Shown here piece by piece: positions 9,894-19,132 of a stretch of 64,000 nucleotides of DNA. This DNA comes from Sphingobium sp. KCTC 72723. GTDB lineage: Bacteria; Pseudomonadota; Alphaproteobacteria; Sphingomonadales; Sphingomonadaceae. Below the pieces are notes generated by a model, which was given only the letters and a program-made list of their open reading frames with translations, did not search any database and was not told the origin of the DNA. Both the position numbers and the translations under genes were made by a program. Positions within the stretch are counted from its first letter, which is position 1; each line of letters begins with the position of its first letter. Location: the NCBI RefSeq assembly GCF_014280435.1, contig NZ_CP060388.1:1426001-1490000 (forward strand), written 5' to 3'.

Positions 9894-11202
9894 TGCTGAT
9901 TTCGTTCTCGATCATCAGAAGCTTTGTGAAATCCTTGGAGAGATCCTCCGAGATTGAATCGAGGTAGCAGCCATCTATCAACCCTTCGTCGTCTATAAGC
10001 GAAGTCAGCTGCCCATCTGAGATAGAAAGCGCAGTAAGCTGCGAAACATTCAGCCAGCAGTTTCTAGGAATTACTTCATTCACTTCCGAATTACGCTTCT
10101 TTCGTCGCGCAATCTGACCAGCTTTCAGGAAAAGATTGAGTTTGGACATAATATAGGGGCTGTGAGTAGTAATGATGAGACTGCGCCTACTTCGCTCGGA
10201 AACGATCGATCCAATTAGAAACTCCATAAGCAAACTTTGTGCGGAGGGGAACAAGTGCGCTTCTGGTTCTTCGATGTATACTAGCTCATGCCTCAATCTG
10301 CGTGATGTGCGGTCGCCAGCCATTGCATCTAGCTCGATAAAATAGTCCATCAAGGACCACATTGGCAGAAGTTCTTGCTGGCCGCTTGAAAGCGCAGTGA
10401 AAGGTATTTTACGCCCGTCGGGCGTCTCGACAAACTCGGTGTCGTTCTCAAATTTGATTTCCCCGCCGAAGAGCTTGTCCATGAAGGACGTCCGCCGAGC
10501 GGCCGCCTCCTCGCCGAGCCGCGAGGTTCTCAACGTGGAACGGTGAGCATTGCGATCTCGTAGATTCGCGAACAACCTAGCAAACTTGACTGTTACCGGA
10601 TCGAGGCTTCCCGCCTGCTCAAAACCAGCTACTAGACGGCCAATGCTAGTGAAGAAAGCCCTGCCAGCAGGGATAAATGTTTGCTGGGTCAGATAGTCAG
10701 GCCCAAGGGCGCCCGTCAGGCGGCGGCTGATAATCTCTCTGGTGCGCCACTGGCGATCAATTGCTGCTGATACTTGCAGGTTGAGGTCAGCATCGTCCGG
10801 CTTCGATTGCTCGTAAGATTCCAGCATGTCCTCGTAGAAACCAGTGAACCAGTCCGAGAATTTTATCGTGACTTCATCGCTTACCTGCATAGCTTTCTTC
10901 TTGCGAAGAATCCGAACGCTGAAGAGGTTTGCGCTGTAGGTAATATTGAATCGACCCGGTCCCCAAGCTTGGGGAGGGAACCACAAAACGAACTGCTTCG
11001 ACAGCTGGCGCTTGACCTCTTCCAGGCTCTGCCCACGCTCCGCATACTGCATACAGTTTGATAAGATATCAGTGAAAAAGTAAAAGAGTTTTGTGGTGAC
11101 GCTCTTTCCACTGCCCTGAGGCCCAATGATGATATTCACGCGCGAGAGCGTGAAGGTGGCTTCTTTCAAACAGGAGAAATCAGAAACGTTTAATGTCGGC
11201 AC
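9886..11202 (-). CDS. AAA/ABC-type (OLD/SMC-like) ATPase of a putative defence pair
   Basis: 438 residues from a GTG at 11202, chosen because AGGAGGG lies six bases upstream; a TTG 11 codons earlier lacks such a site. Walker A is GPQGSGKS at about residues 27-34, an ABC-signature-like LSSGQQELLPM follows near residue 280, Walker B is ELVYIEEPEAHLFP, and the D-loop/H-switch is LIITTHSPYIMSKLN. This is the AAA_15/AAA_23 arrangement used by many anti-phage ATPases. It shares an operon with the small nuclease-like gene and sits beside an IS element in AT-richer DNA. Target and trigger are unknown. Confidence 0.75.
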   Translation of the reverse strand: MPTLNVSDFSCLKEATFTLSRVNIIIGPQGSGKSVTTKLFYFFTDILSNCMQYAERGQSLEEVKRQLSKQFVLWFPPQAWGPGRFNITYSANLFSVRILRKKKAMQVSDEVTIKFSDWFTGFYEDMLESYEQSKPDDADLNLQVSAAIDRQWRTREIISRRLTGALGPDYLTQQTFIPAGRAFFTSIGRLVAGFEQAGSLDPVTVKFARLFANLRDRNAHRSTLRTSRLGEEAAARRTSFMDKLFGGEIKFENDTEFVETPDGRKIPFTALSSGQQELLPMWSLMDYFIELDAMAGDRTSRRLRHELVYIEEPEAHLFPSAQSLLMEFLIGSIVSERSRRSLIITTHSPYIMSKLNLFLKAGQIARRKKRNSEVNEVIPRNCWLNVSQLTALSISDGQLTSLIDDEGLIDGCYLDSISEDLSKDFTKLLMIENEISNV

Positions 11203-11568
11203 GATTGGCCCTCCTGATGCGCTCTCTATAATCAAAATTGGGGAGTGTCACCAGAGCGCTGTGTGGTCTGAAAAGCTTACGCCGCTGCGACGGCAGCTAT
11301 CTTTGTTTGTGCGTCCGTGACCGGACATTCCGCAATCGACCAGAAGGCGACACTACCCCTTCCCTACTAGCCTCCCATCTGATCCACCTATCCAATGGAT
11401 CACCACATCCCTCCCGCGCGCCCACGCCAACGCCCGACCGCAACCGCGCGCCATATCTATCACTTTACCGTAACCCAGCCGTTACTTTTGCGTAGCTTCA
11501 CCGGCGCTTTACCGTTGCATTTCGCCCAAATCGCCCCACGACAGTGTGAACTTCGGGCAGCCGCCGCG
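11203..11568. other. Intergenic gap between the ATPase operon and glycosyltransferase
   Basis: No convincing gene in either direction. The left third should hold the ATPase promoter; the AGGAGGG ribosome-binding site is at 11208-11214. The rest is C-rich on the plus strand and marks the border between the transferred ATPase operon and core genes. Confidence 0.5.
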
Positions 11569-12684
11569 CTACCCCACCCGCACCATCCGCTCGACCTTCC
11601 CACGCCGCACCCAATAATCCCATCCGCCCCAGCATATCCGCCGCGACACCACCGCCGCGACCTGCACCACCAGATGCGCCCATGTCACCGCAAAGGGCGC
11701 AACCACATCCCACGCCAGCGACCGCCAGGCCGCCCGTCGCTGCCCGTCCTCCAGCACCGCCGCAACGATCCGCGCCCGCACCAGCGCCCGGCCCCATGCC
11801 ATGCCATAGCCGACCGCGACCGCGCTCCATCCTCCCCAGCCGATCGCCCACAGCCACCCCGCCGCTTGGCAACCCACCACGCCGGTTGCGACGGCCCACA
11901 TGCCAATGCTGTTGGTCGCGATATGCCGATATTGCCGCACGCCAAACCCCAGCAGATCGCCCACCCCGCCGCCAATGGGCGTCGCCACCAGCAGATCGCG
12001 CACCGGCCGCAAGCGCATCCCGGCGCGCCATCCCGCCTGCCCCATCGCCATATCGTCGGACAATCGCCCCGCCAGCACCGCGTCCAAATCCAGCCGGTCG
12101 GCCACCTCCCGCGTCATCGCCATCGCCCCGCCCCATGGCATGGTCGCACTGGCTGATCGCGGCAAAGTCGCCAGCTGCATTTCCACTGCCCCGACCAGCG
12201 CCGCCATGCCGCCATTTTCCGGCAGCAGCAGGCGATAGCCGGTCACGATGTCCGCCTTCCCCCGCACCAGCGGAAACAGCAACCGCCCCGCCATCCGCAC
12301 CGGCGGCACTATGTCCACGTCGCTGAATATCAAAAAGCGATCCTCCGCCCGCAACGCCCGCAACGCCGCGCGCAATTTATGGACCTTCTGCCCCTCATCC
12401 TCCGCCACACCGGCATGGACGACCTGCACCCACTCGCCCTCCGCCGCCGCCAGAGCCTCCGCCGCCGGGCAGGCTCCCGATGTCGAAATCAGCAAGCGGA
12501 ACCGCGCTGTCTGCGCCTTCAACCCCGCGATCAGTGCCGCGCCGCCATCCCAATCGTCCCGCACCGACACCAGCATGACGACGCCATCGGGCGCATCCTC
12601 CTGGGCGTCGGCGGGCAAATGCCGCCAATATAGCAGCACGCCGATCAGCGTCAGCGCCTGAAGCCCTATCCATAGCCACAGCAT
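11569..12684 (-). CDS. Family 2/21 glycosyltransferase, ceramide-glycosyltransferase-like
   Basis: 371 residues. An N-terminal membrane anchor (LWIGLQALTLIGVLLYW) is followed by a GT-A domain with the DXD motif in FSDVDIVPP (about residue 122), the acceptor-site acidic motif LSDDMAMG (about residue 213) and a QxxRW-like RQYRHI. At least two hydrophobic segments follow. This D-D-D-QxxR(W/H) pattern is that of GT2/GT21 enzymes acting on lipid acceptors such as ceramide. Sphingomonads carry glycosphingolipids instead of LPS, so a role in outer-membrane lipid synthesis is plausible. It diverges from the acyltransferase gene with 48 bases between. Confidence 0.7.
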   Translation of the reverse strand: MLWLWIGLQALTLIGVLLYWRHLPADAQEDAPDGVVMLVSVRDDWDGGAALIAGLKAQTARFRLLISTSGACPAAEALAAAEGEWVQVVHAGVAEDEGQKVHKLRAALRALRAEDRFLIFSDVDIVPPVRMAGRLLFPLVRGKADIVTGYRLLLPENGGMAALVGAVEMQLATLPRSASATMPWGGAMAMTREVADRLDLDAVLAGRLSDDMAMGQAGWRAGMRLRPVRDLLVATPIGGGVGDLLGFGVRQYRHIATNSIGMWAVATGVVGCQAAGWLWAIGWGGWSAVAVGYGMAWGRALVRARIVAAVLEDGQRRAAWRSLAWDVVAPFAVTWAHLVVQVAAVVSRRICWGGWDYWVRRGKVERMVRVG

Positions 12685-12732
12685 CGTGCCGCCCCTTTAC
12701 CGTCTCACCGCCTGCTGTATGACTGCAACCCC

Positions 12733-13596
12733 ATGCTCTCCAACCCCTTTCTCTTTTTCCTGATGCGGCACCTGCCGGTTTCGGTCGCGTCATGGATCGG
12801 CGGATGGCTCTCCGCCCATGTCGCCCGGCGGCAGATGCGGTTGCGGGACGCGCGCGCCCGCGCCAATCTGGCCCTGCTGCGCCCCGACCTGACGGACGAT
12901 GCGCGCGAAAAGCTGCTGACCCGGCGCTGGACCAATATGGGGCGGACGCTGGCGGAACTGGCCAATGTCGACCGGCTGGTCACCCCGGCACATGTCGTGG
13001 TGGACGATGCGGCGGACTATCAGGCGGTGCTGGACGATGACCGCCCGCTGATCGGCCTGTCGCTCCATATCGGCAATTGGGATTTGCTGGGCGCCCATGG
13101 CAAGGCCGCGACTGATCGCCCCGGCCTCGGCGTCTACGCTCCCCCCGCCGACGACAGGACCGCCGCGCAACTGCAAAAGGCGCGGGAAAGCTACATGGGC
13201 CAGGTCGTCACTGGCGAAGGCGGCGCACGCATCCTGATGAAGCATCTGGCCAGCAACCCGCGTGCCTCCCTCTTCATCCTGCTGGATGAGCGCCGCGACC
13301 GGCAGGTGTGGTTCCCCCGCTTCGGCCGCGACCTGCCGCCATCGGGCAATCTGTCGATTGCGCTGCGGCTGGGGCGACGGGTCAACGCCCGTTTCCTGCC
13401 CTTCTACGTTGCCCGAACCGACGGCCCGCATTTCTGCCTGCACTGGCACCCCCCGCTCGACCCGCTGACCATGAGCGACGATGCGATCTTCATGGCGGTC
13501 GATAGCTATCTTGGTGCCGCCAGCATCGCCCATGCCGACCAGTGGCTGGCGCTGCATGACATGGACCTGACCGCAGCTACCCCTGCGGACATGTGA
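12733..13596 (+). CDS. LpxL/HtrB-like lysophospholipid (lipid A type) acyltransferase
   Basis: 287 residues. The catalytic HX4D motif is HIGNWD near residue 111, and the substrate-binding DERRD appears near residue 184. The N-terminal hydrophobic stretch PVSVASWIGGWL suggests a peripheral inner-membrane protein. Such enzymes move acyl chains onto lipid A precursors or related lipids. In a lineage generally said to lack LPS the substrate is uncertain. Divergent from the lipid glycosyltransferase. Confidence 0.8.
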   Translation: MLSNPFLFFLMRHLPVSVASWIGGWLSAHVARRQMRLRDARARANLALLRPDLTDDAREKLLTRRWTNMGRTLAELANVDRLVTPAHVVVDDAADYQAVLDDDRPLIGLSLHIGNWDLLGAHGKAATDRPGLGVYAPPADDRTAAQLQKARESYMGQVVTGEGGARILMKHLASNPRASLFILLDERRDRQVWFPRFGRDLPPSGNLSIALRLGRRVNARFLPFYVARTDGPHFCLHWHPPLDPLTMSDDAIFMAVDSYLGAASIAHADQWLALHDMDLTAATPADM

Positions 13597-13627
13597 CTTG
13601 CCCGCCCATCGCCGCTAAAGCCGCCTC

Positions 13628-14272
13628 ATGTCCCGACTCGCAATCAAGATTTGTGGCCTGTCCACGCTCGAAACCGTTGGTGCCGCCGTGCGCGCGGGCG
13701 CGTCTCATGTGGGCTTCGTCCATTTCCCCAAAAGCCCCCGCCATATCGCCGCCGACCAGATGCGCGCCCTGTCCGCCGCCATCCCCGCCAGCATCGAGAA
13801 GGTCGGCGTGGTGGTCGATCCTGACGATGAACTGCTGGCCGATCTGCTGGCCAGCGGCGCGCTGACCGCGCTGCAACTCCATGGCAAGGAAAGCCCGCAA
13901 CGCGCCGCCGCCATCCGCCAGCGTTTCGGCCTGCCGGTGTGGAAAGCCATTGCGGTCAAAACCCGCGCCGACATAGACGGAGCCAGCGCCTATACTGGCG
14001 CTGTCGACCGGCTGCTGTTCGACGCCAAGACGCCCGAAGGCGCGGCGCTGCCCGGCGGCATGGGCCTGCGTTTCGACTGGACGCTGCTGAACGGACTGGC
14101 AATCGGCGTGCCATGGGGGCTGTCGGGCGGACTGTCCGCCGACAATGCGGCGGAGGCTGTCCGCATCACCGGCGCACCGCTGATCGACATTTCATCGGGC
14201 GTCGAAAGCGCGCCGGGCATCAAGAGTGTGGACAAGATCATGGCCTTCTGCAAAGCGGTTGGCCCATGTTGA
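13628..14272 (+). CDS. trpF: Phosphoribosylanthranilate isomerase
   Basis: 214 residues, a TIM barrel that converts N-(5'-phosphoribosyl)anthranilate to CdRP in tryptophan synthesis. Visible signatures are the N-terminal KICGLST with catalytic Cys, GFVHFPKSPRHI, LQLHGKES, the catalytic Asp in LLFDAKTPE, and the phosphate-binding GLSGGLSADN. It heads the trpF-trpB-trpA-accD-folC cluster; 97 bases with no evident gene separate it from trpB. Confidence 0.95.
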   Translation: MSRLAIKICGLSTLETVGAAVRAGASHVGFVHFPKSPRHIAADQMRALSAAIPASIEKVGVVVDPDDELLADLLASGALTALQLHGKESPQRAAAIRQRFGLPVWKAIAVKTRADIDGASAYTGAVDRLLFDAKTPEGAALPGGMGLRFDWTLLNGLAIGVPWGLSGGLSADNAAEAVRITGAPLIDISSGVESAPGIKSVDKIMAFCKAVGPC

Positions 14273-14369
14273 CGTTGAACGCCCCTGCCGTGCGCATCGA
14301 AGGACGATGGCGCTGATCGCTTCCCCCTGACGCCAAGCGAACGCCCTTCATTGTCCCGGAAAGATTGTC

Positions 14370-15611
14370 ATGACCGATACCATAGCCTTGCCCAACAGCC
14401 TGCGTAGCCAGCCCGACGCCAATGGCCATTTCGGCGCGTTCGGCGGACGTTATGTCGCCGAAACGCTGATGCCGCTGATCCTGGACCTGGAAAAAGTCTA
14501 TAAGGCCGCCAAGGCCGATCCGGCGTTCGAGGAGGAATATGACTATCTCCTCAAACAATATGTCGGGCGGCCCAACCCGCTTTATTATGCCGGTCGCCTG
14601 ACGCAAGCGCTGCGCGCGACCGCGCCCGCAGGCAAGGGCGCGAAAATCTACCTCAAGCGTGAGGAACTCAACCACACCGGCGCGCACAAGATCAACAACT
14701 GCATCGGCCAGGCGCTGCTCGCCCGCCGGATGGGCAAGAAGAAGGTGATCGCCGAAACCGGCGCGGGCCAGCATGGCGTGGCGACCGCCACCGTCGCTGC
14801 GCTGTTCGGCATGGAATGCAAGATCTTCATGGGCGCCAAGGATGTCGAGCGGCAAAAGCCCAACGTGTTCCGCATGAAGCTGCTGGGCGCGGAAGTCATC
14901 CCCGTCACCTCCGGCTCTGCAACGCTCAAGGATTCCATGAACGACGCGCTGCGCCACTGGGTGTCGAACGTGCATGACACATTCTACATCATCGGCACGG
15001 CGGCGGGTCCGCATCCTTACCCGGAACTGGTCCGCGACTTTCAGTCGATCATCGGCAAGGAAACCCGCGCGCAGATATTGGAGGCAGAAGGACGCCTGCC
15101 CGACATGCTGATCGCCCCGGTTGGCGGCGGTTCCAATGCCATCGGCATGTTCCACCCTTTCCTCGACGACCTCGACGTCGCGATGATCGGCGTGGAAGCG
15201 GCGGGCGAAGGACTGGACAAGAAGCACGCCGCATCGCTGGCGGGTGGCGCTTCGGGCATATTGCACGGCAATCGCACCTACCTGCTTCAGGATGAGGACG
15301 GCCAGATCACCGAAGCGCACAGCATTTCGGCGGGCCTCGACTATCCCGGCATCGGCCCTGAACATAGCTGGTTGCACGATATCGGCCGGGTGCAATATAT
15401 GCCGATCAAGGACGACGAGGCACTGGCCAGTTTCCAGATGCTCAGCAAGCTGGAAGGCATCATTCCGGCGCTGGAGTCTGCCCACGCCATTGCTGCCGCC
15501 GAACAGATCGCGCCGACCATGGATGCGGACAAGATCATCGTCATCAATCTGTCCGGCCGGGGGGACAAGGATATCTTCACCGTCGCCGACGCATTGGGAG
15601 TGGAAATGTGA
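14370..15611 (+). CDS. trpB: Tryptophan synthase beta chain
   Basis: 413 residues. It makes L-tryptophan from indole and serine using pyridoxal phosphate. The PLP lysine lies in [10 protein letters not shown] (about residue 108), with [10 protein letters not shown] and the phosphate-binding GGGSNAIG further on. It acts as an alpha2beta2 complex with TrpA, whose GTG start overlaps the trpB stop. Confidence 0.97.
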   Translation: MTDTIALPNSLRSQPDANGHFGAFGGRYVAETLMPLILDLEKVYKAAKADPAFEEEYDYLLKQYVGRPNPLYYAGRLTQALRATAPAGKGAKIYLKREELNHTGAHKINNCIGQALLARRMGKKKVIAETGAGQHGVATATVAALFGMECKIFMGAKDVERQKPNVFRMKLLGAEVIPVTSGSATLKDSMNDALRHWVSNVHDTFYIIGTAAGPHPYPELVRDFQSIIGKETRAQILEAEGRLPDMLIAPVGGGSNAIGMFHPFLDDLDVAMIGVEAAGEGLDKKHAASLAGGASGILHGNRTYLLQDEDGQITEAHSISAGLDYPGIGPEHSWLHDIGRVQYMPIKDDEALASFQMLSKLEGIIPALESAHAIAAAEQIAPTMDADKIIVINLSGRGDKDIFTVADALGVEM

Positions 15612-16426
15612 CTGACCGCCTCTCCACCCGCTTTGCCAGTTGCAAGGCACAGGGCCGCGCCGCGCTCATCACCTTCGTGACGGCCGGTGATCCCGATGTT
15701 GCCGCAACCCCCGCCATCCTCGACGCCCTGGTCGCGGGCGGCGCGGACATCATCGAACTGGGGATGCCCTTTACCGATCCGATGGCCGATGGCCCGGCGA
15801 TCGAACTGGCGAACCTGCGCAGCCTGGGGTCCGGCACGAAAACGAAGCATATCTTCGAAATCGCGGCCGCTTTCCGCGCGCGCCACCCCGAAACGCCGCT
15901 GATCCTGATGGGCTATGCCAACCCGATGCTGGTGCGCGGGTCAGACTGGTTCGCCGACCAGTGCAAGGCGGCGGGCGTCGATGGCGTCATCTGTGTCGAT
16001 GTGCCGCCGGAGGAAGATAACGAGATCGGCCCGGCGTTGCGCGGCGCGGGCGTTCACCTCGTCCGCCTGGCCACGCCGACCACCGACGCGGCGCGCCTGC
16101 CCACCGTATTGGAAGGGGCCAGCGGCTTCGTCTATTATGTCTCGGTCGCCGGGATCACGGGCAAGCAGCAGGCAGCACAAGCCAATATCGAACTGGCGGT
16201 AGCAAAGCTGAAAGCCGCAACCGACCTGCCCGTCGCAGTCGGCTTTGGCGTGCGCACGCCCGAACAGGCAGCGGCGATTGGCCGCATTGCCGATGGGGTC
16301 GTCGTCGGCTCTGCCATCGTGGATATCGTGGGCAGCCATGGCGATGCCGCCGCGCCCTTCGTCGAACAATTCATCGCCACATTGCGCGATGCCCTTAAAG
16401 TCAAAACCCAAGAGACTGCCGCATGA
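15608..16426 (+). CDS. trpA: Tryptophan synthase alpha chain
   Basis: 272 residues, TIM barrel that releases indole from indole-3-glycerol phosphate and channels it to TrpB. The catalytic Glu and Asp lie in [16 protein letters not shown], and the phosphate site in [10 protein letters not shown] and VVVGSAIV. The start is GTG overlapping the trpB stop by four bases; its own stop overlaps the accD ATG in the same way, so the three are translationally coupled. Confidence 0.97.
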   Translation: MTDRLSTRFASCKAQGRAALITFVTAGDPDVAATPAILDALVAGGADIIELGMPFTDPMADGPAIELANLRSLGSGTKTKHIFEIAAAFRARHPETPLILMGYANPMLVRGSDWFADQCKAAGVDGVICVDVPPEEDNEIGPALRGAGVHLVRLATPTTDAARLPTVLEGASGFVYYVSVAGITGKQQAAQANIELAVAKLKAATDLPVAVGFGVRTPEQAAAIGRIADGVVVGSAIVDIVGSHGDAAAPFVEQFIATLRDALKVKTQETAA

Positions 16427-17274
16427 GCTGGATAAACCGCGTCCGCAAGGCCATTCCCTTCATTGCCAAGAAGGAAGGCAGCGCAGAAACCCTGTGGCAT
16501 AAATGTCCGTCCTGTTCGGAAATGATATTCATCAAGGAATGGGAAGAAAATCTGTCCGTCTGCCCGCGTTGCGACCATCATGGCCGCATCGGACCATCGG
16601 AGCGGTTCGCGCATATATTGGACGCCGGCTTCATCCTGCTGCCGACGCCGCACGTGCAGGAAGACCCGCTCAAATTCCGTGACAGCAAGCGCTATGTCGA
16701 CCGGATCAAGGCCGCGCGGACCGCGACCGGCGACCATGACGCGCTGATCAACGCACGCGGCGCGATCGACGATGTGCCGCTGGTCATGGGTGTGCAGAAT
16801 TTCGCCTTCATGGGCGGTTCCATGGGTATGGGCGTTGGTGCGGCCTTCATTCAGGGGATCAATGACGCGATCGCGCATAAATGCCCTTATGTGATCTTCA
16901 CGGCTGCTGGCGGCGCGCGGATGCAGGAGGGTATCCTCTCGCTGATGCAGATGCCCCGTTCGACCGTGGCGATCCGCAAGCTGCACGCCGCTGGCCTGCC
17001 CTATATCGTCGTGCTGACCGATCCGACCACCGGCGGCGTGACGGCCAGCTATGCGATGCTGGGCGACATCCAGATTTCCGAACCCAATGCGTTGATCGGC
17101 TTTGCCGGGCAGCGGGTGATCGAAAGCACGATCCGCGAAAAACTGCCCGAAGGGTTCCAGCGCGCCGAATATCTGCTGGACCATGGCATGATCGACATGG
17201 TCGTCCACCGCAGCGCATTGCGCGATACGCTGGCGCGCGTGATCGGTTATCTCAGTCCGCGCGTGGCGGCCTGA
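16423..17274 (+). CDS. accD: Acetyl-CoA carboxylase carboxyltransferase subunit beta
   Basis: 283 residues. With AccA it transfers the carboxyl group from carboxybiotin to acetyl-CoA for fatty-acid synthesis. A four-Cys zinc ribbon opens the protein ([10 protein letters not shown], then VCPRCDHH), followed by the crotonase-fold carboxyltransferase core with GGSMGMGVG and [10 protein letters not shown]. It sits between trpA and folC as in most alphaproteobacteria. ATGA overlap with trpA. Confidence 0.97.
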   Translation: MSWINRVRKAIPFIAKKEGSAETLWHKCPSCSEMIFIKEWEENLSVCPRCDHHGRIGPSERFAHILDAGFILLPTPHVQEDPLKFRDSKRYVDRIKAARTATGDHDALINARGAIDDVPLVMGVQNFAFMGGSMGMGVGAAFIQGINDAIAHKCPYVIFTAAGGARMQEGILSLMQMPRSTVAIRKLHAAGLPYIVVLTDPTTGGVTASYAMLGDIQISEPNALIGFAGQRVIESTIREKLPEGFQRAEYLLDHGMIDMVVHRSALRDTLARVIGYLSPRVAA

Positions 17275-17300
17275 GACACTCGTTCCGGGGGGAGCGCAGC

Positions 17301-18623
17301 ATGGCTGACAATGCCGTTTCGGACGACCCGCAGGTGCAGGCGCAACTGGACCGGCTTTGGTCGCTGTCGCCGGGCGCGGACATATTGGGGCTGGACCGCA
17401 TCGCCCGGCTTATGGAGCGGCTGGGCGATCCGCATCGGGCCATGCCGCCGATATTCCATGTCGCGGGAACCAACGGCAAGGGATCGACCTGTGCCTTCCT
17501 GCGCGCAGCGATGGAGGCGGACGGGAAAAGCGTCCATGTCTTCACCTCCCCTCACCTCGTCCGCTTCAACGAGCGTATCCGGGTGTCGGGGCAGCTGATT
17601 TCCGACGCGATGCTGGCCCGTTATCTTGAATGGGTGCTGGACATTGCCGAGGGGATCGGTGCCAGCTTCTTTGAAGTGACGACCGCTGCGGCGTTCCTCG
17701 CCTTTGCCGAACATCCTGCCGACGCCTGCATCATCGAAGTGGGTCTGGGCGGGCGGCTGGACGCGACCAACATCATCGCCGATCCGGTGGTATGCGGGAT
17801 TGCGCAACTGGGCATCGACCATCAGGCCTTTCTGGGTGACACGCTGGCAGGCATCGCAGCGGAAAAGGCCGGGATCGCCAAGCCGGGCGCGGCGCTGGTT
17901 ACCCAGCGCTACCCCGACGCCCTGTTCCCGGTGATGATGGACGCCGTTGCCAGAGCGCAGACGAGCTGGATCGGTCAGGGCGATGGCTGGGACGCGGCGG
18001 CCTATCGCGACCGGCTCCATTATCGCGACGAGCAGGGGCGGATCGACACGCCGCTGCCAAGGCTGGCGGGCGCGCATCAGGTGCAGAACGCCGCGCTGGC
18101 CTTTGCCATGCTGCGCCACCAGAGCGCAGTGTCGGTGTCCGAAGCCGCGCTCAAGGCCGCGCCGCTTTGGGCGCACTGGCCAGCGCGGCTCCAGCGGCTG
18201 GACAAGGGGCCGCTGCTGGCTCCCCTGCCCGACGCCGCGACCGTGTGGCTGGATGGCGGGCATAATGCAGGCGCGGGCGAGGCGATCAGCGCTTTCTTCA
18301 CGCCAGAGCGGCTGGAAGGGCAGCAACTCGCGCTGGTCATCGGCATGTTGAGCAACAAGGACATGGACAGTTACCTCGCGCCTTTTGCCGGGCGTGTTGG
18401 CCACATCCACGCGCTGCCGGTGCCGGGGCATGAGCATCATGCGCCGGAGCGATTCGCAGGGGTCGCGGCGCAATGGGGCATTGGCTTTACGGCATATGAG
18501 GAACCGACAGCGGCGATCCGGGCCATTGCGGCGCAGGGCGATCCGGCACCCAAAATCCTGATTGCCGGGTCGTTATATCTGGCGGGCGAAGTTTTGCGGC
18601 TGAACGATCAACTGCCCGATTGA
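17301..18623 (+). CDS. folC: Dihydrofolate/folylpolyglutamate synthase
   Basis: 440 residues from the ATG at 17301 with GGGGGGAG upstream; the frame stays open farther 5' but that part is out of frame with accD and has no ribosome site. It adds glutamates to folates using ATP. The P-loop is GTNGKGST (about residue 57); the Mur-ligase centre shows FTSPHLVRFNERI, EVGLGGRLDATN and, in the C-terminal domain, WLDGGHNAGAGEA. Last gene of the trp-acc-fol cluster. Confidence 0.95.
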   Translation: MADNAVSDDPQVQAQLDRLWSLSPGADILGLDRIARLMERLGDPHRAMPPIFHVAGTNGKGSTCAFLRAAMEADGKSVHVFTSPHLVRFNERIRVSGQLISDAMLARYLEWVLDIAEGIGASFFEVTTAAAFLAFAEHPADACIIEVGLGGRLDATNIIADPVVCGIAQLGIDHQAFLGDTLAGIAAEKAGIAKPGAALVTQRYPDALFPVMMDAVARAQTSWIGQGDGWDAAAYRDRLHYRDEQGRIDTPLPRLAGAHQVQNAALAFAMLRHQSAVSVSEAALKAAPLWAHWPARLQRLDKGPLLAPLPDAATVWLDGGHNAGAGEAISAFFTPERLEGQQLALVIGMLSNKDMDSYLAPFAGRVGHIHALPVPGHEHHAPERFAGVAAQWGIGFTAYEEPTAAIRAIAAQGDPAPKILIAGSLYLAGEVLRLNDQLPD

Positions 18624-18691
18624 TTATGCTTGCGATTGACTCGCAATAGCGTACCTTGGGGTGACTCGAACACCGCAGAAGGCGCTTCCTT

Positions 18692-19132
18692 ATGGCTTAT
18701 GGAGAGACATCCCCCATCGACCTGCCCCGGCCGATCCCCGGTGGTTATGGCAATCGCCTGTTCCTGTTCGTCCTGCGGCGGATGGCCAGCGCGGGCGTGA
18801 ATGATGCCCATGCCGCCAATGCGATGCTGGGCGCGTTCGGGCGCAGCTATCGCCGTCCGCTGGTACTGATGCGGGCGATGATGCTGGAACTGGCGCGGGC
18901 ATCGAGCCGCAAGATATTGGTCGCTCCTTGTTGCTGCGCCCGGATGACGGCGGACGAGGCGTTGATGATGGAAGCTACCGGGGAAGCGCTGCGCGACCCC
19001 GATAGCGCCTATGAACAGGTTAGTGCGCTGCTGGGCAATGATCATGCGCTGGGTGCGCTGACCTGTTTGCAGGCGGTGGCGCAGGCCCATGCCGATCTGG
19101 GGCGTCCGCTGGAACTCTATGCAGCGGGCTGA
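18692..19132 (+). CDS. Conserved sphingomonad protein (DUF6628-like)
   Basis: 146 residues with no known catalytic motif. Features are an Arg-rich N-terminal half, a Cys cluster (APCCCARMT) and a conserved-looking C-terminus (DSAYEQVSALLGNDHALGALTCLQ). I associate this pattern with DUF6628, a small family confined largely to Sphingomonadales; that assignment is from memory. It is convergent with the AmpG-like gene and their 3' ends overlap by 16 bases. Confidence 0.6.
   Translation: MAYGETSPIDLPRPIPGGYGNRLFLFVLRRMASAGVNDAHAANAMLGAFGRSYRRPLVLMRAMMLELARASSRKILVAPCCCARMTADEALMMEATGEALRDPDSAYEQVSALLGNDHALGALTCLQAVAQAHADLGRPLELYAAG

Noticed and set aside
9450..11202. PARIS-type (AriA/AriB) defence system
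   Set aside because: The ATPase is of a similar class, but the partner is much smaller and has an ExK core in place of a DUF4435/TOPRIM domain.
14238..15650. 470-residue reading frame antisense to trpB
   Set aside because: Shadow of trpB; no ribosome site and no family pattern.
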